64,000 bases of DNA, taken from assembly GCF_022179765.1 (NCBI RefSeq), contig NZ_BPRE01000014.1, forward strand, positions 62,001 through 126,000, given 5' to 3'. The stretch is from Methylorubrum suomiense (lineage in GTDB: Bacteria > Pseudomonadota > Alphaproteobacteria > Rhizobiales > Beijerinckiaceae). The position numbers and the translations under genes are program-made. Under the pieces are notes generated by a model. It saw only the letters and a program-made list of their open reading frames with translations, was not told the origin of the DNA and searched no databases. Positions 54,143 to 63,598 of the stretch are shown here, one piece after another. Position 1 is the first letter of the stretch; every line of letters starts with the position of its first letter.

Positions 54143-55699
54143 ATGACCGAGCCGTCCCGCCGCGCCGTCGTCTCAGGCCTCGCCGCCGGCTTGGCCGGTC
54201 TTCCCATCACCGCTCTGGGGCAGGCACGGCCCTTCAGCTTCGCCACGGTCGAGGACGAGGCCCGAAGCCTCGCCGCCGCGCCCTACGACGCGACCGTGCC
54301 GCCCCTGCCCGACATCTTGGCCAAACTCGATTACGACGCGTGGCGCGACATCCGCTTCCGGCCGGACCGCGCTTTCCGGGTCGGCGCCGACGGGCGCTTC
54401 CGGCTCCAGCTGTTTCATCTCGGCTTCCTGTATCCGCGCCCGGTGGCTGTCAGTCTCGTGCGCGACGGAACCGCGACCCCGATCACGTACGATCCGGCCC
54501 TGTTCGATTTCGGCCGGACCAAACTCGACGCGCCGCTGCCGGGCGATCTCGGCTTTGCCGGCATTCGCCTTCACACCGCCCTCAACCGTCCGGACGTAAT
54601 CGACGAGCTGATCGTCTTCGTCGGCGCGAGCTACTTCCGCTTCCTCGGCCAGGACCAGCTCTACGGCCTCTCGGCGCGCGCCCTGGCGGTGAACACCGAG
54701 GCCGCGGGCGGGCCCGAGGAATTCCCGGTCTTCCGCGCATTCTGGATCGAGGCGGACGGCGAGCCGGGCACCTGCACGATCCACGCGCTTCTCGACGGGC
54801 CATCGCAGGCGGGCGCCTACCGATTCATCGTACGGCCGGGCGCGCAGACCACGGTGTCGGTGACCGCGACGCTGTTCCCGCGTCGGCCGCTGGCCGATGC
54901 CGGCCTCGCGCCGCTCACTTCCATGTACTTCATCGGCGAGACCGACCGGGGACACAGCGACGATTACCGGCCCGAACTGCACGATTCGGACGGTCTCCAG
55001 ATCGCGGCGGGCTCCGGCGAGTGGCTCTGGCGGCCGCTGGACAATCCGGGGGGACGACGGATCTCCACGTTCTCCGTCGCCTCGCCGCGGGGCTTCGGCC
55101 TGATGCAGCGCGACCGATCCTTTGCCAGCTATCAAGATCTTGAGGCGGGTTACGAGCGTCGTCCCGGCTACTTCGTCGAACCCGAGGGCGATTGGGGCGA
55201 GGGCAGCGTCGTCCTGATGGAGTTGCCGACCGACAACGAGACCGCCGACAACATCGTCGCCTTCTGGCGACCGAAGATTCCCTTCCCGCCCGGTAAGCCG
55301 GCACGCTTCGCCTACCGGATCCGGGCGATCGGCGCCGGCGATCTTCATCCCAACGGTCAGGTGGTCAACACTTTCCTGGCCACACCTGCCGCCAGCGGCG
55401 CCCCGCGCAAGGAGGGCGATCCGGATGGCCGCCTCGCCCGTCGCTTCCTCATCGATTTCGGCGGGGGCAGTCTGGATCGGCGCGCCGCAGGAGCCCCGCC
55501 GCCGGAGGTCGTGGCGAGCGCGAGCATCGGACGCATCGTCGCCACCTCGATCGTGCCGAACCCGCATATCGGCGGTTTCCGCGTCGCCGTCGACATACGC
55601 CTCGATGCCCCGGGGACGACGGAGTTGCGGGCCTTCCTGCGCGACAAGGGTGGCGAGGCGCTGACCGAGACATGGACCTTCCCCTGGAGCGCCGCGTGA
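54143..55699 (+). CDS. OpgG/OpgD-family periplasmic glucan biosynthesis protein with Tat signal
   Basis: A 518-residue MdoG/OpgG-family protein acting in periplasmic glucan synthesis. The N-terminus MTEPSRRAVVSGLAAGLAGL has a twin-arginine motif (SRRAV), which points to OpgD-like Tat export. Family blocks include FATVEDEARSLAAAPYDATV, LDYDAWRDIRFRPDRAFRVG, VFVGASYFRFLGQDQLYGLS, IGETDRGHSDDYRPELHDSD and GEWLWRPLDNPGGRRISTFS. It overlaps the next gene in a GTGA junction. Partner glycosyltransferase OpgH is not in the window. Confidence 0.92.
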   Translation: MTEPSRRAVVSGLAAGLAGLPITALGQARPFSFATVEDEARSLAAAPYDATVPPLPDILAKLDYDAWRDIRFRPDRAFRVGADGRFRLQLFHLGFLYPRPVAVSLVRDGTATPITYDPALFDFGRTKLDAPLPGDLGFAGIRLHTALNRPDVIDELIVFVGASYFRFLGQDQLYGLSARALAVNTEAAGGPEEFPVFRAFWIEADGEPGTCTIHALLDGPSQAGAYRFIVRPGAQTTVSVTATLFPRRPLADAGLAPLTSMYFIGETDRGHSDDYRPELHDSDGLQIAAGSGEWLWRPLDNPGGRRISTFSVASPRGFGLMQRDRSFASYQDLEAGYERRPGYFVEPEGDWGEGSVVLMELPTDNETADNIVAFWRPKIPFPPGKPARFAYRIRAIGAGDLHPNGQVVNTFLATPAASGAPRKEGDPDGRLARRFLIDFGGGSLDRRAAGAPPPEVVASASIGRIVATSIVPNPHIGGFRVAVDIRLDAPGTTELRAFLRDKGGEALTETWTFPWSAA

Positions 55700-56193
55700 G
55701 CCGCAACGGCCATGCCCCCGCCGGGCTCGACGTGACGATCCGGCCGGCCCGGCTCGCCGATCTCGATGCCCTAGTAGCCCTGGAACACGCGGCCTTCGCC
55801 ACCGACCGAGCCGAGCGTCGGGCGATCCGCCATGCTCTCGGCTCGCCTAGCATGAGCCTGCTCGCGGCGGTCGCGCAGGATGCGGGCGAGGAGATCCTCG
55901 TCGGCGCCGCGACCCTGGAGCGGCGGCGCACGAGCCTCGTCGCCCGGCTCTCCTCGATCGCCGTTTCGCCGGCGCGGGCCGGCCACGGCCTCGGCAGCCT
56001 CCTGCTCGACGCGGCCGAGACCGATACCCTCGACCACGACCGCAGACGCCTGCGCCTGGAGGTTCGGGCGGACAACGGAGCCGGCATCCGCCTCTACGAG
56101 CGGCACGGCTATACCCGCTACGGCACCAAGCCCGACTATTACGAAGATGGCATGGAAGCGTGGTGCTACGAGAAGGTGTTGGCCCCGCGCTGA
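55696..56193 (+). CDS. GNAT N-acetyltransferase (RimI-like)
   Basis: A 165-residue acetyltransferase: TIRPARLADLDALVALEHAA, the acetyl-CoA loop IAVSPARAGHGLGSLLLDAA, LRLEVRADNGAGIRLYERHG and a Tyr-rich end RYGTKPDYYEDGMEAW. I start at GTG 55696, which shares GTGA with the OpgD-like stop and has GGAG six bases before it; an ATG 24 bases upstream (55672) is the alternative. It is likely translationally coupled to the preceding gene, but no link in function is evident. Confidence 0.82.
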   Translation: MSRNGHAPAGLDVTIRPARLADLDALVALEHAAFATDRAERRAIRHALGSPSMSLLAAVAQDAGEEILVGAATLERRRTSLVARLSSIAVSPARAGHGLGSLLLDAAETDTLDHDRRRLRLEVRADNGAGIRLYERHGYTRYGTKPDYYEDGMEAWCYEKVLAPR

Positions 56194-56368
56194 AGCGGCG
56201 CAGGGGGAACCGCCCTTCAGGATCGGGCTTTCATCCTCATTCACGCTGCACCGCAACCGACAACGTGCGCCAGCGCACTGGCATCCCTCACCGATGGGAC
56301 CACGTTGCGGGTATCTACCCGCGTCCCCGGCTGCCCGCCGGTGTCGTCCTTGATCCAAAGAGAGCCGA

Positions 56369-57457
56369 ATGCCGAATCTGTTCGACCCGATCACCCTCGG
56401 TGCCATCGAGCTGCCGAACCGCATCCTCATGGCGCCGCTGACCCGCGGTCGCTCCACCCGCACCCACGTGCCCACCCCGCTGATGGCCGAGTACTACGCC
56501 CAGCGCGCGGGTGCCGGCCTCATCATCTCCGAAGCCACGGGCATCAGTCAGGAGGGGCTCGGCTGGCCCTACGCACCGGGCATCTGGTCGGACGAGCAGG
56601 TCGAGGCCTGGAAGCCGATCGTGAAGGCGGTCCACGATGCCGGTGGACGCATCGTCTCGCAGCTCTGGCACATGGGCTACCTCGTCCATCCGGATTTCCT
56701 GGGCGGCGAACCGCCGGTCTCGGCCTCCGAGGCGACGGCACCGGACGAGGCGCATACCTACGAGGGCAAGAAGCCCTACGGAAAGGCTCGCGCCCTGCGT
56801 GAGGACGAGATCCCGCGCCTCATTGCCGATTACGAGCGCGCCGCCCGCAACGCCGTGGCGGCAGGCTTCGACGGCGTTCAGATCCACGCGGCCAACGGCT
56901 ACCTTCTCGACGAGTTCATCCGGGACGGCGTCAACAAGCGCTCCGACCGCTACGGCGGCTCGGTCGAGAACCGGGTGCGGCTGGTGACCAAGGTGGCCCA
57001 GGCCGTCGCCGGCGTCGTCGGCCCCGAGCGCACCGGCATTCGCTTCTCGCCCAACGGGGCCATCCAGGGTGTGGACGATTCGAACCCGCACGAGACCTTC
57101 GGCCTCGCCGCCGAGATGATGGAGCGTGTCGGTCTCGCCTTCATCGAGATGCGCGAGCCCGGACCCGACGGCACCTTCGGCAAGGCATCGGTGGCGCCCG
57201 TCGCCCCGGTCGTGAAGGAACGCTTCGGCGGACCGGTGATCCTCAACTGCGACTATGACGGCCCGCGCGCCCAGGCGGCGGTGGAATCGGGCGAGGCCGA
57301 CGCCATCGCCTTCGGCCGCCCCTACATCGCCAACCCGGACCTGCCGGAGCGCATTTCCAAGGGCCTGCCCTTCGCCAAGGACGACATCAAGACTTGGTAC
57401 AGCCAGGGCCCGGAGGGCTATGTCGACTACCCGACGCTCGGGAAGCAGGCCGCCTAA
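56369..57457 (+). CDS. Old yellow enzyme family alkene reductase
   Basis: A 362-residue FMN-dependent alkene/enone reductase of the OYE/NemA group. Family blocks: FDPITLGAIELPNRILMAPL, LIISEATGISQEGLGWPYAP, IVSQLWHMGYLVHPDFLGGE, GFDGVQIHAANGYLLDEFIR and KRSDRYGGSVENRVRLVTKV; the substrate-binding pair is His-Ala-Ala-Asn where many members have His-x-x-His. NADPH is the usual donor. Substrates may be reactive aldehydes, maleimides or nitro compounds. A textbook terminator follows. Confidence 0.93.
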   Translation: MPNLFDPITLGAIELPNRILMAPLTRGRSTRTHVPTPLMAEYYAQRAGAGLIISEATGISQEGLGWPYAPGIWSDEQVEAWKPIVKAVHDAGGRIVSQLWHMGYLVHPDFLGGEPPVSASEATAPDEAHTYEGKKPYGKARALREDEIPRLIADYERAARNAVAAGFDGVQIHAANGYLLDEFIRDGVNKRSDRYGGSVENRVRLVTKVAQAVAGVVGPERTGIRFSPNGAIQGVDDSNPHETFGLAAEMMERVGLAFIEMREPGPDGTFGKASVAPVAPVVKERFGGPVILNCDYDGPRAQAAVESGEADAIAFGRPYIANPDLPERISKGLPFAKDDIKTWYSQGPEGYVDYPTLGKQAA

Positions 57458-57483
57458 GCACCCCGGATCGGCGGATCGAATGG

Positions 57484-57512
57484 ACGGCCCCGCGCGAGCG
57501 GGGCCGTTTTTT
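57484..57512 (+). terminator. Intrinsic terminator after the OYE gene
   Basis: ACGGCCCC (57484-57491) pairs with GGGGCCGT (57500-57507) around an 8-base loop, followed by TTTTTT, 26 bases after the stop. Confidence 0.92.
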
Positions 57513-57848
57513 GTCGGCTGGGAGCATCGTCTTGCACGGCGCCCTCGCCGAGGCGGACCCCGCTTCGCCCAAGGCTCGACGTGCCCTCCCGGTGCGAACC
57601 CGTGGGCATGCTCCCCGTGGCTTGCCGGATCGAGCCAGCAGGGTCCCGGGCACGACGGACAGTCCAGCGAGGCACGGAAGGCCCCGTGCGGAGAGCGACA
57701 ACATGGGACGGACCTTCCGAAGAGACAGCTCTGCGCCCGAGGGGATCGCCGCATGGCGAGGCGCATCCGATCACGTGGCAACACCGGGCGCGGTGGACCG
57801 GGGGTCGTGTCCGCGCCGCCGGCAGCCCATCCGTCATAGGCCGTTCGC
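57513..57848. other. Non-coding region before the HAD gene
   Basis: No gene is visible. Short open frames on both strands overlap and are not conserved-looking. No promoter could be picked with confidence. Confidence 0.45.
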
Positions 57849-58496
57849 GTGAGCCATCCCCCCTATCGCCTCGTCGCCTTCGATTTCGACGGGACCCTCG
57901 CCGACACCTTCCCCTGGTTCTGTTCGGTGCTGAACGGGGTGGCGGACCGCTACCGCTTCCGCAGGGTCGAGGCCGACCCGGTCGAGCGGCTGCGGATGTT
58001 GGGCGCCCGCGCGATCATCGCGGAGCTCGGCATCCCGGCCTGGAAGGTGCCGCTGATCGCCCGGCACATGCGCGGGCTCGCCGCGCGCGACGCCGAGGCG
58101 ATCGCGCTGTTTCCCGGCGTGCCGGCGATGCTCGACGCGATCGATGCGGCGGGGATCGGGCTCGCGGTGGTCAGTTCCAACGGCGAGGCGACCGTGCGCC
58201 GGGCGCTCGGGTCATCGGGCATCGGCATCCGCCACTATGCCTGCGGCGCCTCGCTTTTCGGCAAGGCACGCCATCTGCGCGCGGTCGCACGGGCGGCAGG
58301 GATCACGCCGGAACGGATGCTGGCGGTGGGCGACGAAATTCGCGACGCCGAGGCCGCCGCCGAGGCGGGCTGCGCGTTCGGCGCCGTCGCCTGGGGTTAC
58401 TCGGCGCCCGCTGCGCTTGCAGCCCGGGCGCCGGCCCATCTGTTCGGAGGGCCCGACGACATCGTCCGGGCCCTGACCGGCGGGGCGGCCTACTGA
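57849..58496 (+). CDS. HAD-family phosphatase (phosphoglycolate phosphatase-like)
   Basis: A 215-residue haloacid-dehalogenase-type hydrolase. It has motif I FDFDGTLADTFPWF (nucleophile Asp11 or so), motif II VVSSNGEAT, Lys in LFGKARHL (motif III) and motif IV AVGDEIRDAEAAAEAG. The cap domain is helical, as in Gph-like enzymes. Start is GTG 57849 with no clear Shine-Dalgarno site. Substrate not assigned. It overlaps the bamE end by seven bases, tail to tail. Confidence 0.88.
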   Translation: MSHPPYRLVAFDFDGTLADTFPWFCSVLNGVADRYRFRRVEADPVERLRMLGARAIIAELGIPAWKVPLIARHMRGLAARDAEAIALFPGVPAMLDAIDAAGIGLAVVSSNGEATVRRALGSSGIGIRHYACGASLFGKARHLRAVARAAGITPERMLAVGDEIRDAEAAAEAGCAFGAVAWGYSAPAALAARAPAHLFGGPDDIVRALTGGAAY

Positions 58497-58987
58497 CCGG
58501 CGCGGGCGCCGGGGACGATCGAGGTGCCGGCGCCGCTTCCGAACGGCTCGTAGCGGGTCAGACCGCGGAAGAGCTGGCTGAGGAAGGCGCGGTCGGCGCC
58601 GCTCGACGGGGTCCTGCGCTCGATGAAGTCGAAGACGCGTCCATCCTGCAGGCCGTAGAGCGCCACGCGCTCCACCTTCATGCCGGGATTGAAGTAGACC
58701 GCCGTCACCTTCTGATCCTGCACCTGCTCACCGAGGAACAGCACCGTGCGGCTCGTGGTCTGGCTGATATAGTACCAGGACTTGTTGCCGACCGTGGAGA
58801 CGGTCGAGGGCGTGCCGAGGATCTGCAGCACCTGCTCGGCGCTCATCCCCGGCTTGACGGTCGCGAGGGCGGCCTGGTCGATCTGGTAGCCGTGGCGGAT
58901 TTCCTCGCCGATGCAGCCCGAGACGCCGAGCGCGATCGTGCCGAGAACAGCCACGCGGGCGAGCGACGAGACGAGACGGCGCGACAT
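58490..58987 (-). CDS. bamE: Outer-membrane assembly lipoprotein BamE
   Basis: A 165-residue lipoprotein with the SmpA/OmlA domain of the BAM complex. The signal (MSRRLVSSLARVAVLGTIAL, lipobox VSGC) ends with Cys25. The domain shows IDQAALATVKPGMSAEQVLQ, ILGTPSTVSTVGNKSWYYIS and TAVYFNPGMKVERVALYGL. The C-terminus is longer than in E. coli. Start ATG 58987 is used; an upstream in-frame start adds residues before the signal. It is divergent from the ubiquinol-cytochrome c chaperone gene, as in Rhizobiales. Confidence 0.92.
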   Translation of the reverse strand: MSRRLVSSLARVAVLGTIALGVSGCIGEEIRHGYQIDQAALATVKPGMSAEQVLQILGTPSTVSTVGNKSWYYISQTTSRTVLFLGEQVQDQKVTAVYFNPGMKVERVALYGLQDGRVFDFIERRTPSSGADRAFLSQLFRGLTRYEPFGSGAGTSIVPGARAGQ

Positions 58988-59132
58988 CGGCCCCCCTGTT
59001 TCCATCATGCGGGACGGGTCCGCGGCACGATTTCGCTCGTGCGTCTTCGGACTTGCACCCTGGTCGAGGGTTGCCGTACCGCGGTGATATGGCTTTGACA
59101 AGGCAAGCTCGGCCACAGGCCAGGCCGATCCG

Positions 59133-59690
59133 GTGGACCGCATGATCGCAGGGTTTTTTCGCCGTGCCGGGGAGCGCCGCCGGACGATCCGAACGCTGCA
59201 CCAGCGGATCGGCGAGGCGGCGCGCCGGCCCGATCTGTACGAGGCGCTGGGCGTGCCCGACACCGTGGAGGGCCGGTTCGAAGCCCTGAGCCTGCACGTC
59301 ATCCTCGTGCTGCGTCGCCTCGGGCACTTGCCGCCGCCCGCCGACGACGTCGCCCAGGAGCTGATCGATTCGGTGTTCGTGCAGCTCGACGAGAGCCTGC
59401 GTGAACTCGGCGTCGGCGACATGGGCGTGTCGAAGCGCATCAAGAAGCTCGGCGCCTCGTTCTACGCGCGGGCCGGGGCCTACGGCACTGCCCTCGACGA
59501 GGGCGACATGCAGGGTCTGGCCGCGGCCCTCGCCCGCAACGTGCTGGCGAAGGACGAGGCGGACGCCGCCCAGGCGCTCGCGGCCTACGTCGCGGCCAGC
59601 GCCGATGCCCTCGCCGGGCAGGATCTCGATGCCCTGCTGACGCAGGGTCCCCGTTTCGCCGCTCCGGCCCACGCGCCGCAGGAGGCTTGA
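59133..59690 (+). CDS. Ubiquinol-cytochrome c chaperone family protein
   Basis: A 185-residue helical protein of the CBP3-related ubiquinol-cytochrome c chaperone family. Segments include LYEALGVPDTVEGRFEALSL, HVILVLRRLGHLPPPADDVA, QELIDSVFVQLDESLRELGV and GDMGVSKRIKKLGASFYARA, which match the family. It probably helps assemble the cytochrome bc1 complex. Start is GTG 59133 or ATG 59142. DUF177 follows one base later, so they are co-translated. Confidence 0.9.
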   Translation: MDRMIAGFFRRAGERRRTIRTLHQRIGEAARRPDLYEALGVPDTVEGRFEALSLHVILVLRRLGHLPPPADDVAQELIDSVFVQLDESLRELGVGDMGVSKRIKKLGASFYARAGAYGTALDEGDMQGLAAALARNVLAKDEADAAQALAAYVAASADALAGQDLDALLTQGPRFAAPAHAPQEA

Positions 59691-59691
59691 G

Positions 59692-60207
59692 ATGAATGCC
59701 GCCCCGACCGGACCGCTCTCCCGCTCGGTCAATGTCGAGCGCCTGAACAAGGATCGCGCCGAGATCACCGTCGAGGCGAGCCCGGAGGAATGCGCCGTGC
59801 TCGCCCGGGACTTCAAGATTCCCGCCATCCGCGACCTCGTCGGGCGCTTCCGCCTCAGCGGCTCGCTCACCCGGCTGCATGTCGGCGGTAGCGTCGAGGC
59901 GATCGTGACCCAGGTCTGCACGGTGACGCTGGAGCCGTTCGAGGCGAAGGTGGAGGAACCGGTCGATGTCGAGTTCACCAATGCCGACATCCTGAACGAC
60001 ACCGATGCCGAGGATGTCGAGCTGCCCGATCCGATCATGAACGGGCGGATCGATTTCGGCGCGCTGACGGCCGAGTTCCTGGCGCTCGGGCTCGATCCCT
60101 ATCCGCGCAAGCCCGGCGTCGCCTTCGAGCCGGTCAGCGCGGGGGAGGAGCCGCTGCCGTTTGCCGACCTCGCGGCGCTCAAGGACAAGCTCGGCGGAAA
60201 GGCGTAA
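59692..60207 (+). CDS. DUF177 (YceD-like) protein
   Basis: A 171-residue protein of the DUF177/YceD family. It starts at ATG 59692, directly after the chaperone stop. The family core is CTVTLEPFEAKVEEPVDVEF, ending DILNDTDAEDVELPDP and LGLDPYPRKPGVAFEP. YceD proteins are encoded near rpmF or plsX and are implicated in rRNA or ribosome-related steps; here plsX follows 139 bases later. Confidence 0.9.
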   Translation: MNAAPTGPLSRSVNVERLNKDRAEITVEASPEECAVLARDFKIPAIRDLVGRFRLSGSLTRLHVGGSVEAIVTQVCTVTLEPFEAKVEEPVDVEFTNADILNDTDAEDVELPDPIMNGRIDFGALTAEFLALGLDPYPRKPGVAFEPVSAGEEPLPFADLAALKDKLGGKA

Positions 60208-60346
60208 TCGCCCATCGCGTCGGAAAATTCTCAGTTTTTGTTTGCCCGGCGGGGCGGCCTCGCTATTTTGCGCGCCGCCGAACCGGGCCCGTCGGGCCCT
60301 CTCCGCCCGCATGCAGGACGCCCCGCGGCGTCCGGTCCAGGGAATC

Positions 60347-61381
60347 ATGTCGAACCGCGTTTGCATCTCGCTCGACGCCATGGGCGGCGATCACGGCCCT
60401 TCGACCGTCGTGCCCGGTGCGGCCATCGCCCGTGAGCGCCACCCCGAAACCACCTTTCTCATGTTCGGCGACGAGGCGGTCATACGCCCCCTCGTCGAGG
60501 CCGAACCCCGCCTGAAAGGGGCGGTGGAGATCCGCCACACCACCGTGTCCGTCGCCATGGACGACAAGCCGAGCCAGGCGGTGCGCCAGGGCCGCGGCAA
60601 GTCCTCGATGTGGCGGGCGATCCAGGCGGTGCGCGACGGCGAGGCCCAGGCCGCCGTCTCGGCCGGCAATACCGGCGCGCTGATGGCGATGTCGAAGATC
60701 TGCCTCAAGACCATGGCGGGGATCGAGCGCCCGGCCATCGCCTGCCTGTGGCCGACGGTGCGGGGCGAGAGCGTGGTGCTCGATGTCGGGGCCACGATCG
60801 GCACGGATGCCGAGCACCTCGTCGAGATGGCGGTGATGGGCGCGGCCATGGCCCGCATCGTGCTCGATCTCGAGCGCCCGACGGTGGGCCTTCTCAATGT
60901 CGGCACCGAGGAGATGAAGGGCAACGAGGCCGTCAAGGAGGCCGCCCGCCTCCTGCGCGAGACGGAGCCCGCCCATTTCCACTATTACGGCTTCGTCGAG
61001 GGCACCGATCTCGGGCGCGGCACCACCGACGTCGTCGTGACGGAGGGCTTCACGGGCAACATCGCCCTGAAGACCGCCGAGGGCACCGCCAAGCAGATCG
61101 GCAGCTACCTGAAGGCCGCCATGGGCCGGACGCTCTCGGCCAAGATCGGCTACCTGTTCGCGCGCCAGGCCTTCGCGGCCCTGCGCGAGAAGATGAATCC
61201 GAGCCGGGCCAATGGTGGTGTGTTCCTCGGGTTGGAAGGCATCGTCATCAAGAGCCACGGCTCGGAAAACGCGCAGGGCTTCGCGTCGGCGGTCGATCTC
61301 GCCCACGACATGGCGCGCCACGACCTGATGCGGACGATCCGGGATATGCTGGAGCAGACGCCCGCCGTCGCGCCAGCCTGA
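60347..61381 (+). CDS. plsX: Phosphate acyltransferase PlsX
   Basis: Makes acyl-phosphate from acyl-ACP, the first step to phosphatidic acid by the PlsX/PlsY route. The 344-residue protein starts MSNRVCISLDAMGGDHGPST, the family signature, with SAGNTGALMAMSKICLKTMA and LGRGTTDVVVTEGFTGNIAL further on. ATG 60347 is chosen over a long N-terminal extension. Next gene fabH begins 51 bases later. Confidence 0.97.
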   Translation: MSNRVCISLDAMGGDHGPSTVVPGAAIARERHPETTFLMFGDEAVIRPLVEAEPRLKGAVEIRHTTVSVAMDDKPSQAVRQGRGKSSMWRAIQAVRDGEAQAAVSAGNTGALMAMSKICLKTMAGIERPAIACLWPTVRGESVVLDVGATIGTDAEHLVEMAVMGAAMARIVLDLERPTVGLLNVGTEEMKGNEAVKEAARLLRETEPAHFHYYGFVEGTDLGRGTTDVVVTEGFTGNIALKTAEGTAKQIGSYLKAAMGRTLSAKIGYLFARQAFAALREKMNPSRANGGVFLGLEGIVIKSHGSENAQGFASAVDLAHDMARHDLMRTIRDMLEQTPAVAPA

Positions 61382-61432
61382 GAAAAGATGCGGCTCGGAT
61401 GAGCCGTCGAGATTGAGGAAGGGACGGATCCG

Positions 61433-62407
61433 ATGGCGCTTCTGCGCTCCGTCGTGGTCGGGTGCGGTGCATACCTGCCCGAGAACGTGGTCACCAACGC
61501 GGCCCTCGCCGAGCGGGGAATCGAGACCTCGGACGAGTGGATCGTCCAGCGCACCGGCATTCGCCAGCGCCACATCGCCGGCCCCGACGAGACCACCTCG
61601 GTGCTGGGCACCCGCGCGGCTCAAGCCGCCCTCGACGAGGCCGGCCTGTCGCCGGCCGACATCGATCTCGTGCTCTGCGCCACCTCGACGCCCGACCACA
61701 CCTTCCCGTCGACCGCGACCCAGATCCAGGCAGCGCTCGGGATCGAGGGCGGCTTCGCCTTCGATCTCCAGGCCGTCTGCGCCGGTTTCGTCTACGCGGT
61801 CGCCACCGCCGATCGCTTCCTCTCCACCGGCGGAGCCAAGCGCGCGCTGGTCATCGGGGCCGAGACCTTCTCGCGCCTTCTGGACTGGGAAGACAGGACC
61901 ACCTGCGTTCTGTTCGGCGATGGCGCCGGGGCGATCGTTCTGGAAGCGCGCGAGAACGACGCGTCCGACCGGGGCGTCCTCACCAGCTGCCTGCGCTCGG
62001 ACGGCCGCCACCGCGCCAAGCTCTACGTCGATGGCGGTCCGGGCTCGACCGGCACCACGGGCAAGCTGCGCATGGAAGGCCGCGAGGTGTTCCGCTTCGC
62101 GGTGGGCTCCGTCACCGACGTGATCGAGGAGGCGTTCCGCGCCTCCGGCACCACGGCGGACGATCTGACGTGGTTCGTGCCGCATCAGGCCAACCGCCGG
62201 ATCATCGAGGCCTCCGCCGACAAGCTCGGCATCGCCCGCGAGAAGGTGGTCCTGACGGTCGATCGCCACGGCAACACCTCGGCCGCCTCGATTCCCCTGG
62301 CGCTGGCTGCCGCCCGCCGCGATGGACGCATCCAACAGGGCGACCTCGTGATGATCGAGGCGATCGGCGGCGGGTTCACCTGGGGCGCGGCGCTGATCCG
62401 CTGGTAG
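61433..62407 (+). CDS. fabH: 3-oxoacyl-ACP synthase III (FabH)
   Basis: Starts fatty-acid synthesis by condensing acetyl-CoA with malonyl-ACP. The 324-residue thiolase-fold enzyme has catalytic Cys116 (AFDLQAVCAGFVYAVATA), the WFVPHQANRRIIEASADKLG block with catalytic His, and GNTSAASIPLALAAA with the third catalytic residue, Asn. Position after plsX matches other alphaproteobacteria. Confidence 0.97.
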   Translation: MALLRSVVVGCGAYLPENVVTNAALAERGIETSDEWIVQRTGIRQRHIAGPDETTSVLGTRAAQAALDEAGLSPADIDLVLCATSTPDHTFPSTATQIQAALGIEGGFAFDLQAVCAGFVYAVATADRFLSTGGAKRALVIGAETFSRLLDWEDRTTCVLFGDGAGAIVLEARENDASDRGVLTSCLRSDGRHRAKLYVDGGPGSTGTTGKLRMEGREVFRFAVGSVTDVIEEAFRASGTTADDLTWFVPHQANRRIIEASADKLGIAREKVVLTVDRHGNTSAASIPLALAAARRDGRIQQGDLVMIEAIGGGFTWGAALIRW

Positions 62408-62712
62408 AGCGGGCGGTTCGGCGGGGGCGCACGGTCGATCCGGCAAGATGTCCGGATCGCCGGGCACGAAGAGCGCGACTGAGACCGCGTGATGGGGTGG
62501 TCCTCGGCTTTGGCCGAGGCGTCTCGCGGAGCGAACCGTCCGAGGCGGCGGATACGGCCACCGGCAGGGGGCCGGACAGAACACGGCGTGATCGCTTCGC
62601 GCGATCGAGCGCTGTCAAGACGAAGGTTCGGTTGACCCTGGGCGACTCGCCGATTAGCGTGTCCGATCATAGAGATACGCGTTAGGCCGAAACACGGCCG
62701 GGAGGGGAGCGC
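62408..62712. other. Intergenic region before ihfA, with possible promoter
   Basis: No gene is seen. A small hairpin GATCGC/GCGATC lies near 62590. TTGACC (62632-62637), 17 bases, TAGCGT (62655-62660) could be the ihfA promoter. Confidence 0.45.
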
Positions 62713-63036
62713 ATGGCGGGAAGGACGGTCACACGCGCCGATCTGAGCGAGGCCGTCTACCAGCAGGTCGGCCTCTCCCGCTCCGAATCGGCGGCGCTGG
62801 TCGAGACGGTGTTGTCGGAGATCTGCACCTGTCTGTCGCAGGGCGAGACGGTGAAACTCTCCTCTTTCGGTTCCTTCGTCGTTCGCTCCAAAGGCAAGCG
62901 GATCGGCCGCAATCCGAAGACCGGCGTCGAGGTCGAGATCGAGCCGCGCCAGGTCATGGTGTTCAAGCCTTCGAACGTGCTCAAGGCACGCATCAATGGC
63001 GGGACCGTCAACGGTCACGACACCGACGAGGATTGA
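62713..63036 (+). CDS. ihfA: Integration host factor alpha subunit
   Basis: DNA-bending protein that forms a heterodimer with IhfB. The 107-residue protein shows TRADLSEAVYQQVGLSRSES, VKLSSFGSFVVRSKGKRIGR and NPKTGVEVEIEPRQVMVFKP, the IHF-alpha signature including the beta-arm with its Pro. A purine-rich GGGAGGGGAG lies just before the start. Neighbours fabH and merR are the usual alphaproteobacterial context. Confidence 0.97.
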   Translation: MAGRTVTRADLSEAVYQQVGLSRSESAALVETVLSEICTCLSQGETVKLSSFGSFVVRSKGKRIGRNPKTGVEVEIEPRQVMVFKPSNVLKARINGGTVNGHDTDED

Positions 63037-63127
63037 CCCCTCCGTTGAAGCCCGGTGATTCGCGCGGGCGCCGCTGCCGACGCGCTCCCGCACTCCATTC
63101 GATCCAGGCCGTCACAGGGATCCGCCC

Positions 63128-63598
63128 ATGGGGCTTCCGCTCGCATCCGAGGACGACCGCACCGAGAAGCGTCCCGGCGCCTTCCGGACCATCACGGAGG
63201 TCTCCGAGGAACTCGGCGTACCCCAGCATGTCCTGCGCTTCTGGGAGAGCCGGTTCAGCCAGATTCGGCCGCTCAAGCGGGCGGGCGGACGGCGCTATTA
63301 CCGGCCCGACGACGTCGATCTCCTCAAGGGCGTGCGCCGGATCCTGCATGGGCAGGGCTACACCATCCGGGGGGCGCAGCGCATCCTGAAGGAGCACGGC
63401 GTCCGCTTCGTCCAAGCGATCGGCCGGGGCGAGGCCGAGCCCGGCCCGCCCCTGCCCCAGGATCGCGATGAGGATGCTACGGTGGGCCTGGTGTCCGGCC
63501 GGTCCACGTTGGAGGCGGTCCTGTCGGAATTGCGCTCCTGCCGGGCGCTGCTGGCCGACCTCGACCAATCCGATCCGGAGCCGCACGAGGCCGTCTAG
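63128..63598 (+). CDS. MerR-family transcriptional regulator
   Basis: A 156-residue MerR-like regulator with an N-terminal winged helix (FRTITEVSEELGVPQHVLRF, WESRFSQIRPLKRAGGRRYY, DVDLLKGVRRILHGQGYTIR) and a short variable C-terminus without metal-binding Cys. It follows ihfA, as in relatives, where this MerR protein is of unknown target. ATG 63128. Confidence 0.92.
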   Translation: MGLPLASEDDRTEKRPGAFRTITEVSEELGVPQHVLRFWESRFSQIRPLKRAGGRRYYRPDDVDLLKGVRRILHGQGYTIRGAQRILKEHGVRFVQAIGRGEAEPGPPLPQDRDEDATVGLVSGRSTLEAVLSELRSCRALLADLDQSDPEPHEAV